Virus record (IMG/VR): IMGVR_UViG_3300027782_000351
Span: 1-24,454 of that record
DNA from: a virus
Strand: one strand, 5' to 3'
Length of the DNA: 24,454 nucleotides
In this document: positions 1 through 7,209 of the stretch, in pieces
How the letters are laid out: every line of letters begins with the position of its first letter
How positions within the stretch are numbered: the stretch's first letter is position 1
Program-made: the position numbers and the translations under genes
Notes under the pieces: generated by a model
The model's database searches: none
The model's input: the letters and a program-made list of their open reading frames with translations, nothing else
Told to the model about the DNA's origin: nothing

Positions 1-5
1 ATAAT

Positions 6-284
6 ATGGGATCATTTACAAATCAACCAGACTTTGCTACAAGAGCAATGGAAATAACTCCGTCTGACGATCTTACTCCAGACAACAATCTTGGTAAGGC
101 CGCTTTATATATTAGCGATGCCGCAGCCGCTACTTGTACCGTAACTGTACAAATGCCTGACAGGAATGGTGATTTAGCTCCGGTAACATTTAAAAATGTG
201 CCTAGAGGAACTTTTCTACCTATTTGCGTAGACTACTTACTAGAATCTGGCACAACCGCAACTAGAATAATCGCATACTGGTAA
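6..284 (+). CDS. Small beta-rich virion protein, spike-base-like
   Basis: A 92-residue protein rich in short beta strands, with no signal peptide or membrane segment. The layout matches a small family I recall from phages and from the gene transfer agent of Rhodobacter (spike base protein, Rcc01079 type): a start like MGSFTNQPDF, a central 'GKAALYI' strand, then 'VTFKNVPRGTFLPICVDYLL' and a C-terminal 'SGTTATRIIAYW'. The family has been linked to receptor-binding spikes or head decoration. A role on the virion surface is therefore plausible but inferred from memory. Only five bases lie upstream, so the ATG at 6 cannot be tested against an earlier in-frame start; the N-terminus looks natural for the family. 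An A/T-only gap of 16 bases leads to the next gene, so the two are probably co-transcribed. Confidence 0.6.
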   Translation: MGSFTNQPDFATRAMEITPSDDLTPDNNLGKAALYISDAAAATCTVTVQMPDRNGDLAPVTFKNVPRGTFLPICVDYLLESGTTATRIIAYW

Positions 285-300
285 TATAAAATAAAATAAA

Positions 301-663
301 ATGACAACAGAAGAAATTGCAGGAAAGTTAGCATACTTTCACGAACAAATCCACATGATACACTGGGAAACCAGAAGTTTTGCAGAACACAAGGCAACTG
401 GTGGATTTTACGAATTTATACAGGATTTCAAGGATGACATCGTAGAAAAACTAATGGGTTATACCGGAAAAAGAATTAAAGCTTTGAAGATTGAAACTAT
501 TGTTGCAAATGCAGATGCAATGGGTATTGCAGATGATATTATGAAATTTTCAAAAGATTTAGAAAGTTTTGGGGATTCATCTGGGTATGGTGATATTAGT
601 AATTTAGCACAGTCTTTATCTGGAGAAACTGCAAAAGTAAAATATCTGTTAACATTATCATAA
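301..663 (+). CDS. Dps/ferritin-like protein (DUF5856 type)
   Basis: A 120-residue, mostly helical protein. Its first half carries a Dps-like pattern: an H-W pair (H21, W22), a second histidine nine residues later (H30), an acidic pair at D45-D46, and E49. In true Dps proteins the two histidines, an Asp and a Glu bind iron at the ferroxidase centre, and here the H30-D45-E49 spacing matches. The protein is shorter than bacterial Dps (about 150 to 170 residues), and its C-terminal third diverges. I recall this form as DUF5856, common in T4-like and marine phages. Its role in phage is not settled; iron or oxidant protection, or DNA binding, are options. It sits in a virion operon with a pure A/T leader before its ATG. 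Confidence 0.65.
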   Translation: MTTEEIAGKLAYFHEQIHMIHWETRSFAEHKATGGFYEFIQDFKDDIVEKLMGYTGKRIKALKIETIVANADAMGIADDIMKFSKDLESFGDSSGYGDISNLAQSLSGETAKVKYLLTLS

Positions 664-689
664 ATTAGTAATCAATTAAATTAAATAAA

Positions 690-935
690 ATGGAAGTAGT
701 AAAACAAGTAACACAAGAACAATTAGAAAAAATTCGTAACCAACAAAAAGATCTTAATTCTATATTAACCAACATTGGTATATTAGAATCACAGAAGCAT
801 TCACTTTTGCATTCTTTAGCAGATCTTAATAAAGTTATTGAAGAAACTAAGATGGAACTTGAAAATCAATATGGCGCTGTTAATATTAACTTAGAGACAG
901 GTGATTGTACTCCTATCGAAAAAACCGAGGAGTAA
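690..935 (+). CDS. Small coiled-coil phage protein
   Basis: An 81-residue protein. Residues about 8 to 62 form one long amphipathic helix rich in Q, K, E and L, probably a coiled coil with a weak hinge at 'NIGILESQK'. A short tail follows with the pattern YGAVNINLETGD, probably a beta hairpin. This helix-plus-'YG.v.I.l.tG' arrangement recurs in many marine phage hypothetical proteins and recalls prefoldin-like helical hairpins. I know of no defined function. The start at 690 follows a TTAAATAAA leader, the same type seen before other genes here. The stop is two bases before the next gene's ATG (938), so translation is likely coupled. Confidence 0.65.
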   Translation: MEVVKQVTQEQLEKIRNQQKDLNSILTNIGILESQKHSLLHSLADLNKVIEETKMELENQYGAVNINLETGDCTPIEKTEE

Positions 936-937
936 TC

Positions 938-1165
938 ATGAGTTCCGTTATTAGAAAAATAAGCATTGGCGCCGATTATAAAAATGACGCAATGCACTAT
1001 TCTATTTCACAAGTAGTATATGGGGGACACGAAATCTCCCATATCCTATTTGATGAGGAAGATAGGTCTTATAATATCTATATCAAAAAAGAAGACGAAA
1101 TAATGCCGTGGAAGAAATTTAATTTTAACATGGCAATCTCTGTTGAATATGATTTAGAATATTGA
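938..1165 (+). CDS. Conserved phage protein of unknown function
   Basis: A 75-residue protein starting 'MSSVIRKISIGADYKNDAMH'. I place the start at 938 and not at the upstream in-frame ATG at 905, because the earlier start would overlap the previous gene and add an unlikely MYSYRKNRGVI leader. The 'ISIG.DYKNDAMHY' opening and a C-terminal 'W.KF' block recur in small hypothetical proteins of marine phages. It has mixed alpha/beta character and no cysteines or membrane segment. A GAGGAG stretch precedes the ATG by a few bases but is also the coding end of the upstream gene, so it may not act as a ribosome site. The stop overlaps the next ATG by one base (TGATG). Function is unknown. Confidence 0.7.
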   Translation: MSSVIRKISIGADYKNDAMHYSISQVVYGGHEISHILFDEEDRSYNIYIKKEDEIMPWKKFNFNMAISVEYDLEY

Positions 1166-1764
1166 TGAAAAGTTTATTTAGTTTTATAGTTACACCTGCG
1201 GGGCAAAGATACGATAATAGTATTGATGTAAACGGTAAAGAATTAATTATAAATACCAAGATAGAAACTTTTAAAGCTGTAAATAATTTAGCCACAGTGG
1301 TTGCAATACCAATGGCTTTTAAAACTGATATAAAAGTTGGTGATATAGTTGTGATACATCATAATGTTTTCCGTAGATTTTATGGAATGAAAGGAGAACA
1401 AAAAAATAGTAGATCTTATTTTACAGAGGATTTATATTTTTGTGATGCAGATCAAATATATTTATACAAAACAGGCACGGAATGGAAAACATTTGGTGAT
1501 CGTTGTTTTGTTAAGCCAATTAAAAATACAGACTATTTAAAGCTTGATAAAGAACAAAAGCATATTGGTATATTAAAATATGGAAACAGCTCCTTAGACG
1601 AGCTTAAAATCAATCCTGGAGACCTTGTGGGTTATAAACCATTTGGTGAATTCGAATTTATTATAGATGACCGGCGATTGTATTGTATGAAATCAAATGA
1701 TATTGTAATTAAATATGAGTACAAAGGAAACGAAGTTGAATATAACCCAGCTTGGGCAAAATGA
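1165..1764 (+). CDS. Tandem GroES-like co-chaperonin-type protein (tentative)
   Basis: A 199-residue protein read from the ATG at 1165, which overlaps the previous stop by one base; an in-frame TTG at 1162 is a less likely start. Two stretches look like GroES beta-barrels. The first (about residues 40 to 120) has 'VVAIPMAFKTDIKVGDIVVI' and ends 'DADQIYLY'. The second (about 115 to 190) has 'RCFVKPI', 'NPGDLVGYKPFGEFEFIIDD' and 'LYCMKSNDIV'. This tracks the GroES order 'RVIVK', 'VGDIVIF', 'IDNEEVLIM.ESDILAI'. T4 gp31 is the known phage co-chaperonin that lets GroEL fold a large capsid protein, and the same job is inferred here. A flexible 'HHNVFRRFYGMKGEQKNS' loop could serve as the mobile GroEL-binding loop. 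The last 50 bases are shared with the next gene in another frame. Confidence 0.5.
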   Translation: MKSLFSFIVTPAGQRYDNSIDVNGKELIINTKIETFKAVNNLATVVAIPMAFKTDIKVGDIVVIHHNVFRRFYGMKGEQKNSRSYFTEDLYFCDADQIYLYKTGTEWKTFGDRCFVKPIKNTDYLKLDKEQKHIGILKYGNSSLDELKINPGDLVGYKPFGEFEFIIDDRRLYCMKSNDIVIKYEYKGNEVEYNPAWAK

Positions 1765-2257
1765 TTGGGTTGTTTATAGGCATATTAGATTAGATAAAAA
1801 TACGCCGTTTTATATTGGCATAGGGAAGGATATAAGTAGACCCTATAATAAAAAAGATAGATCCAATTTTTGGAAAAGTATAATTGGTAAAACAGAATAT
1901 GCTGTAGAGATTCTTTTTGAATACTTAACAAAAGATCAGGCAATAGAAAAAGAAATAGAGTTTATAGAATTATACGGTAGAGTTGATTTAAAAACCGGTA
2001 CTCTCTGTAACATGACTTGCGGGGGAGAAGGCACCGGAAAATTAAATGAGGACTTAGAGTTTATTAGAAGAAAAAAAATAATTGCCACCTTAACCGGCAA
2101 AAAAGCTTCTGAGCAATCTAAAATAAAAAATTGTTTGAGTAAAAAAAATAGGATGCCGGTAATAATTAATGGCATTGAATATCCTTCTTTAAGAAAAGCT
2201 GCGTTAGCTTTTGGAGTCCATAAGAGTACTATAAAAAAATTATATTATATTAAATAA
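1715..2257 (+). CDS. GIY-YIG homing endonuclease with C-terminal NUMOD-like domain
   Basis: A 180-residue protein. The GIY-YIG nuclease fold spans residues about 18 to 106. It shows 'VVYRH' (Y21) for GIY, 'FYIGIGK' (Y33, G35) for YIG, a catalytic arginine candidate at R42, a metal-binding glutamate candidate at E80 within 'AIEKEIEFI', and N99 in 'LCNMTCGGEG'. Residues about 149 to 178 ('VIINGIEYPSLRKAALAF' then 'GVHKSTIKK') resemble the NUMOD1 helix-turn-helix used by homing endonucleases to bind DNA. Such genes nick or cut a specific site in related phage genomes and copy themselves in. No other in-frame ATG lies before the nuclease core, so the start at 1715 implies a 50-base overlap with the upstream gene. 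It separates that gene from the terminase pair, which suggests insertion. Confidence 0.88.
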   Translation: MSTKETKLNITQLGQNDWVVYRHIRLDKNTPFYIGIGKDISRPYNKKDRSNFWKSIIGKTEYAVEILFEYLTKDQAIEKEIEFIELYGRVDLKTGTLCNMTCGGEGTGKLNEDLEFIRRKKIIATLTGKKASEQSKIKNCLSKKNRMPVIINGIEYPSLRKAALAFGVHKSTIKKLYYIK

Positions 2258-2258
2258 A

Positions 2259-2540
2259 ATGGACATTAAAGAAACTAAAAAAAATATTATAAGAGCTGGG
2301 CGAAAAGCAGTCGATGAATTAGTCAAAGTAGCGGAGGAAGCAATTATAGACAGCGGTGATGATATATCGGCAGATAGATTAAAGAATGCAGCAGCGACTA
2401 AGAAATTAGCGATATTTGATGCATTTGAAATCTTAACACGCATTGAGATGGAAGAAAAACTAATCAATGATGAAGAATTTGCTAAAACAGATACCACGCA
2501 AAAAGTATTCAAAGGTTTTGCAGAAGGGAGATCTAAATAA
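2259..2540 (+). CDS. Putative terminase small subunit
   Basis: A 93-residue, highly charged helical protein directly upstream of the large terminase, with a one-base overlap (TAATG at 2538-2542). The middle reads 'ISADRLKNAAATKKLAIFDA' followed by an 'FEILTRIEMEE' helix, a pattern I recall from small proteins paired with this terminase type in marine phages. Small terminase subunits recognise phage DNA and regulate the motor. The size is at the low end for the family (often 100 to 180 residues), and no clear helix-turn-helix is visible. Assignment rests on position, helical content and the recalled pattern. The start follows a TTAAATAAA leader one base after the endonuclease stop. A long open frame on the opposite strand here is a shadow. 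Confidence 0.6.
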   Translation: MDIKETKKNIIRAGRKAVDELVKVAEEAIIDSGDDISADRLKNAAATKKLAIFDAFEILTRIEMEEKLINDEEFAKTDTTQKVFKGFAEGRSK

Positions 2541-4762
2541 TGTACGAACAAACTTTATATAAGATATTGCCCGGTTATATAACAAAGAAGACTTTAGAGC
2601 AAGGCAATAGGAATAAGAAATGGAAGTACGGCTATGATAAGGATAATGATATGGTTGTCATTAGCAAAACCGGAAAGATTGGTGAAATATACGAGATCCA
2701 AAACTTAAAGATTGCACTGCCTTTAGAGGAGAATGTATACAAAAGATCAGAAGTAAAAGAAGAACAATTTTGGCAACAGTTTGTTTATCCAAAAGAATTG
2801 GATAAATTAAAAAGCGTTTTTGATTGGAATAAACAGCCAGATCACTTTAAAGAGAGATGGTATGATTATATAGATAATGAGTTTAAATACAGGGACGAAG
2901 GTTTTTTCTATTATAGTAATGGAAAACCAACATATATAACTGGGACTCATTACATGTACCTGCAATGGAGTAAAATTGATGTAGGTGCACCTGACTTCAG
3001 GGAATCAAACAGATTGTTCTTTATATTTTGGGAAGCATGTAAAGCTGATCCAAGATGTTATGGAATGTGTTATTTAAAAAATAGACGTTCCGGATTTTCT
3101 TTTATGTCATCATCAGAGCTTGTAAATCAAGCAACTATGTCCAGTGACTCGCGCTTTGGTGTGTTATCAAAGTCTGGAGCTGATGCTAAGAAAATGTTTA
3201 CCGACAAGGTTGTACCAATCTCTGTTAACTATCCTTTCTTTTTCAAACCAATACAAGACGGTATGGATAGGCCTAAAACAGAATTGGCTTATCGTGTGCC
3301 TGCTTCAAAATTAACAAGAAGAAAGCTAGATTCAAATGAACAATTAGCGGAACTTGAAGGACTCGATACAACTATTGACTGGAAGAATACCGGAGACAAT
3401 AGTTATGATGGTGAAAAGTTAAAACTATTAGTTCACGATGAAAGCGGTAAATGGGAGCGACCAGATAATATCTTAAACAACTGGCGTGTAACAAAAACAA
3501 CATTAAGGTTAGGTAGTAGAATTATTGGTAAATGTATGATGGGGTCAACCTCAAATGCATTAGACAAGGGAGGAGAAAACTTTAAAAGACTTTATCATGA
3601 TTCAGACGTATCAAAAAGAAACCGCAATGGACAGACTAGTTCAGGATTATATAGTTTGTTCATACCTATGGAATGGTCGTACGAGGGATTCATTGATACT
3701 TATGGGTTACCTGTGTTCGATACTCCAGACAAACCAGTAAAAGGTGTTGATGGAAATTGGATTGAATATGGCGTTATTGAACATTGGCAGAATGAAGTTG
3801 ATGGTTTAAAACAAGACGCAGATGGATTAAATGAATACTACCGCCAGTTTCCAAGAACCGAACAGCATGCATTTAGAGATGAGACAAAGCAATCTTTGTT
3901 TAATCTTACAAAAATATACGAACAAATAGATTACAATGAAGATATACGGAACACAAGTGTAGTAACTCGTGGTAGTTTTCAATGGGAAGGCGGAGTGCTT
4001 GATACACGTGTTCAATTCTTTCCTCATAAAGATGGAAGGTTTTTAATTTCATGGGTTCCACCTAAATATCTTCAAAATCGAGTAATAATAAAGGATGGGC
4101 TAAAATATCCAGGCAATGAGCACTGCGGTGCATTTGGATGCGATAGTTACGATATATCAGGAACAGTTAATTCAAGAGGATCAAATGGTGCATTGCACGG
4201 ACTTACTAAATTTACTATGGAGGATATTCCTGCTAATCACTTTTTCCTCGAGTATATTGCCCGCCCTCAAACATCTGAAATATTTTTTGAGGATGTACTT
4301 ATGGCTTGCGTTTTTTATGGTATGCCGATTTTGGCGGAAAACAATAAACCGCGTTTGTTATATCATTTCAAAAGGAGAGGGTATCGCGGATTCTCTATGA
4401 ATAGACCTGATAAAGTTTGGAATAAATTATCTCCATTTGAAAAAGAAGTTGGCGGAATACCTAATTCATCTCAAGATATTATACAAGCACACGCTTCGGC
4501 TATTGAGACATACATAGAAGAGCATATTGGTTTTAAAGGGGATGATCATGGCACAATGTATTTCCAAAAAACGTTGGAAGACTGGGCAAAGTTTAATATA
4601 AATGCTAGAACAAATCATGATGCCTCCATCAGTTCAGGCCTAGCTATAATGGCGTGTAACAAACACAGATACGTGCCAAACAATCCAATACAAAAAGAAA
4701 AAATCTTACTAGGTTTTAAAAAATACAATAACGAGGGTTATAATTCACAAATAATAAAATAA
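2540..4762 (+). CDS. terL: Terminase large subunit (packaging ATPase-nuclease)
   Basis: A 740-residue packaging motor protein that powers DNA entry through the portal and cuts the concatemer. The ATPase half has an adenine-side region around residues 130 to 165, a P-loop position at about 180 to 187 reading 'KNRRSGFS', and a clear Walker B, 'LKLLVHDESGKW', with D300 and E301. The coupling motif follows as 'KCMMGSTSN' (about 331 to 339). The nuclease half starts near residue 530, with an acidic metal ligand candidate at D535 in 'GCDSYD'. The P-loop lacks the usual GKS/T lysine. Length fits the large terminases of crAss-like and related phages (about 700 to 800) more than the 500 to 600 of many others. 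The portal follows immediately at 4763. Confidence 0.9.
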   Translation: MYEQTLYKILPGYITKKTLEQGNRNKKWKYGYDKDNDMVVISKTGKIGEIYEIQNLKIALPLEENVYKRSEVKEEQFWQQFVYPKELDKLKSVFDWNKQPDHFKERWYDYIDNEFKYRDEGFFYYSNGKPTYITGTHYMYLQWSKIDVGAPDFRESNRLFFIFWEACKADPRCYGMCYLKNRRSGFSFMSSSELVNQATMSSDSRFGVLSKSGADAKKMFTDKVVPISVNYPFFFKPIQDGMDRPKTELAYRVPASKLTRRKLDSNEQLAELEGLDTTIDWKNTGDNSYDGEKLKLLVHDESGKWERPDNILNNWRVTKTTLRLGSRIIGKCMMGSTSNALDKGGENFKRLYHDSDVSKRNRNGQTSSGLYSLFIPMEWSYEGFIDTYGLPVFDTPDKPVKGVDGNWIEYGVIEHWQNEVDGLKQDADGLNEYYRQFPRTEQHAFRDETKQSLFNLTKIYEQIDYNEDIRNTSVVTRGSFQWEGGVLDTRVQFFPHKDGRFLISWVPPKYLQNRVIIKDGLKYPGNEHCGAFGCDSYDISGTVNSRGSNGALHGLTKFTMEDIPANHFFLEYIARPQTSEIFFEDVLMACVFYGMPILAENNKPRLLYHFKRRGYRGFSMNRPDKVWNKLSPFEKEVGGIPNSSQDIIQAHASAIETYIEEHIGFKGDDHGTMYFQKTLEDWAKFNINARTNHDASISSGLAIMACNKHRYVPNNPIQKEKILLGFKKYNNEGYNSQIIK

Positions 4763-7180
4763 ATGATTTATACTAATAGTAATAGTTCCTTTCCAAGTCA
4801 GGTAGTACCAGACGAGGTAAAACAAAGTTATGATTACGGTAAAGCCGTTGGTCGAGCCATTGAGAATGAATGGTTTAGAGGAGACAGGGTCGGCTGGGGA
4901 ACTGGAAACCGTTGGGGATCAAATTGGCAAAGATTCCACAACTTAAGACTATATGCTAGGGGTGAACAATCTGTTCAAAAATATAAAGATGAATTATCAA
5001 TTAACGGCGACTTATCTTATCTTAATTTAGATTGGAAACCAGTTCCCGTTATTCCTAAGTTTGTGGATATTGTAGTTAACGGTATATCTAGTAAAAACTA
5101 TGATATTAAAGCTTACGCGCAAGACCCGGAATCAATAAAAGAAAAAACAGAATACGCTAGAGCAATCATGGAAGACATGGCTGCAAAACAATTCTTGATG
5201 GAAATGCAACAAAAACTTGGTATAAATGGATTCTCACAGGATCCAGCTAAGTTACCTGAAGATCAAGAAGAGCTTGAAATTCATTTACAATTAAGTTACA
5301 AGCAAGGCGTTGAAATAGCAGAAGAGGAAGTTATTAATCAGGTACTTGCAACAAACAAATACGAGCTAATTAATAGGAGAATAAATTACGACCTAACAAT
5401 ATTAGGTATTGCAGCGGCAAAAACCAATTGGAACAAAGCAAATGGTATTGTATTAGAGTATGTCGATCCTGCTAATTTAGTTTACTCATATACAGAAGAT
5501 CCAAACTTTGAAGACTTATGGTATGTTGGTGAAGTTAAATCTATTAGTTTAGAAGAACTTAAAAAAGAGTTTCCTGATTTAACCACAGACGACTTAAAAG
5601 AAATAGAAAAATTTCCAGGTGATAACAATTATACTCGTAACTATTACGGTCAAGACTATGATAATTCCTCTGTACAAGTATTGTACTTTGAATATAAAAC
5701 GTATTCAGAACAAGTATTTAAAATCAAACAAACAGAATTCGGATTAGAAAAAGCATTAGAAAAGCCTGATACTTTTAATCCGCCTGCAAATGACAATTTC
5801 AGTAGAGTATCTAGGAGTATAGAGGTATTATACAGTGGCGCTAAGATATTAGGGTACGAAAAGATGTTACGTTGGGAAATGTCAGAGAATATGACTAGAC
5901 CAGCGGCCGACACAACAAAAGTAGAAATGAACTACACCATTTGTGCCCCAAGAATGTACAAAGGTAAGATAGAATCTTTAGTTAGTCGTATTACAGGGTT
6001 TGCGGATATGATTCAGCTTACGCATTTAAAACTGCAACAAGTACTATCAAGAATGGTGCCGGATGGAGTTTTTGTCGATGTAGACGGATTAGCAGAAGTT
6101 GATTTAGGTAATGGAACAAACTATAACCCGACCGAGGCATTAAACATGTACTTTCAAACGGGTAGTATTGTTGGTAGATCCCAAACACAAGACGGCACAG
6201 GTAATCCTGGTAAAATACCTATTCAAGAATTACAAACATCAAATGCAAATGGTAAGATACAGTCTTTAATTTCTACTTACCAATACTATTTGCAAATGAT
6301 TAGAGATGTGACCGGATTGAATGAAGCAAGAGATGGTAGTACGCCTGATCCAAAAGCTTTAGTAGGTTTGCAAAAAATGGCAGCAGCAAATTCAAACACG
6401 GCGACCCGTCATATTACACAATCAAGTTTATATTTAACTTTACGTTTATGCGAAAATATATCATTGAGAGTGGCGGATTCATTAAAGTTTCCATTGACTG
6501 CACAATCATTACGTGAAAGTATATCAACATTTAATGTTAAAACGCTTGAGGAGTTAATGAATTTAAACCTGCATGACTTTGGTATATTCTTAGAATTAGA
6601 ACCAGATGAAGAAGAGAAAGCGCAGTTAGAACAAAATATACAAATAGCATTACAATCAGGCGGTATTGATCTTGAAGATGCAATTGATTTAAGACAAATT
6701 AAAAATCTTAAGTTAGCTAATCAATCTTTAAAATACAAAAGAAAGAAAAAACAAGAAAGAGATCAAGCAAACCAACAAGCAAACATACAAGCACAAGCGC
6801 AAGCAAATGCACAACTAGCGGAACAAACCGCTATGTCAGAAGTGCAGAAACAACAAGCATTAGCGCAAACAGAAATACAGATTGAGCAAGCAAAAGCGCA
6901 ATTCGTAATACAAAGATTACAACAAGAGATGCAAATCAAGCAACAATTGATGGCGCAAGAATTCCAATATAATCAGCAACTAGCTCAAATGCAAGTAGAT
7001 ATGCAAAAGCAAAAGCTTAACAGTATGGAAGACCGCAAAGACAGTCGCGTTAAAATGCAAGCCACTCAACAAAGTGAATTAATTGATCAAAGAAAAAATG
7101 ATACATTACCAAAAAACTTTGAATCACAATTTGATAATGTTAAAAGCGGCTTTGGCTTGGGTACTCTTGATCAAATGTAA
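4763..7180 (+). CDS. Portal protein
   Basis: An 805-residue portal starting on the base after the terminase stop. Twelve copies normally form the ring through which DNA enters and leaves the capsid. The strongest family mark is at about residues 517 to 552: 'TGLNEARDGSTPDPKALVGL' followed by 'QKMAAANSNTATRHI', which I recall in portals of marine, Cellulophaga and crAss-like phages. From about 655 to 775 the chain is a long Q/A/K-rich helix ('QAQAQANAQLAEQTAMSEVQ' is typical) that predicts a coiled coil. This resembles the C-terminal barrel of P22-type portals, which extends into the head. Length and position between terminase and scaffold agree. The C-terminus is polar, with no membrane segment. 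Confidence 0.88.
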   Translation: MIYTNSNSSFPSQVVPDEVKQSYDYGKAVGRAIENEWFRGDRVGWGTGNRWGSNWQRFHNLRLYARGEQSVQKYKDELSINGDLSYLNLDWKPVPVIPKFVDIVVNGISSKNYDIKAYAQDPESIKEKTEYARAIMEDMAAKQFLMEMQQKLGINGFSQDPAKLPEDQEELEIHLQLSYKQGVEIAEEEVINQVLATNKYELINRRINYDLTILGIAAAKTNWNKANGIVLEYVDPANLVYSYTEDPNFEDLWYVGEVKSISLEELKKEFPDLTTDDLKEIEKFPGDNNYTRNYYGQDYDNSSVQVLYFEYKTYSEQVFKIKQTEFGLEKALEKPDTFNPPANDNFSRVSRSIEVLYSGAKILGYEKMLRWEMSENMTRPAADTTKVEMNYTICAPRMYKGKIESLVSRITGFADMIQLTHLKLQQVLSRMVPDGVFVDVDGLAEVDLGNGTNYNPTEALNMYFQTGSIVGRSQTQDGTGNPGKIPIQELQTSNANGKIQSLISTYQYYLQMIRDVTGLNEARDGSTPDPKALVGLQKMAAANSNTATRHITQSSLYLTLRLCENISLRVADSLKFPLTAQSLRESISTFNVKTLEELMNLNLHDFGIFLELEPDEEEKAQLEQNIQIALQSGGIDLEDAIDLRQIKNLKLANQSLKYKRKKKQERDQANQQANIQAQAQANAQLAEQTAMSEVQKQQALAQTEIQIEQAKAQFVIQRLQQEMQIKQQLMAQEFQYNQQLAQMQVDMQKQKLNSMEDRKDSRVKMQATQQSELIDQRKNDTLPKNFESQFDNVKSGFGLGTLDQM

Positions 7181-7209
7181 TTAATTAACCAATTTTATAA
7201 TATTATATC

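Noticed and set aside
905-937. Upstream in-frame ATG for the 75-residue gene
   Set aside because: It would overlap the previous gene by 31 bases and adds an N-terminal extension not seen in the recalled family. The ATG at 938 is preferred.
2240-2551. A 103-codon open frame on the minus strand
   Set aside because: It lies exactly antisense to the putative small terminase, is rich in S, L and F as expected from a complement of an A-rich gene, and matches no family.
4116-4400. A 94-codon plus-strand frame
   Set aside because: It is a shifted frame inside the large terminase nuclease domain, without a plausible start leader.
6770-7010. CAAGCAAA-type short DNA repeats in the portal gene
   Set aside because: They reflect the Gln/Ala codons of the coiled coil and are not a separate DNA repeat or an array.
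7190-7209. Similar A/T boxes ending in TATC just before ATG at 7210 and 9931, as possible late promoters
   Set aside because: The shared stretch is short and pure A/T, so chance likeness in an AT-rich genome is likely. No -33/-7 pair of Bacteroidota type is evident.
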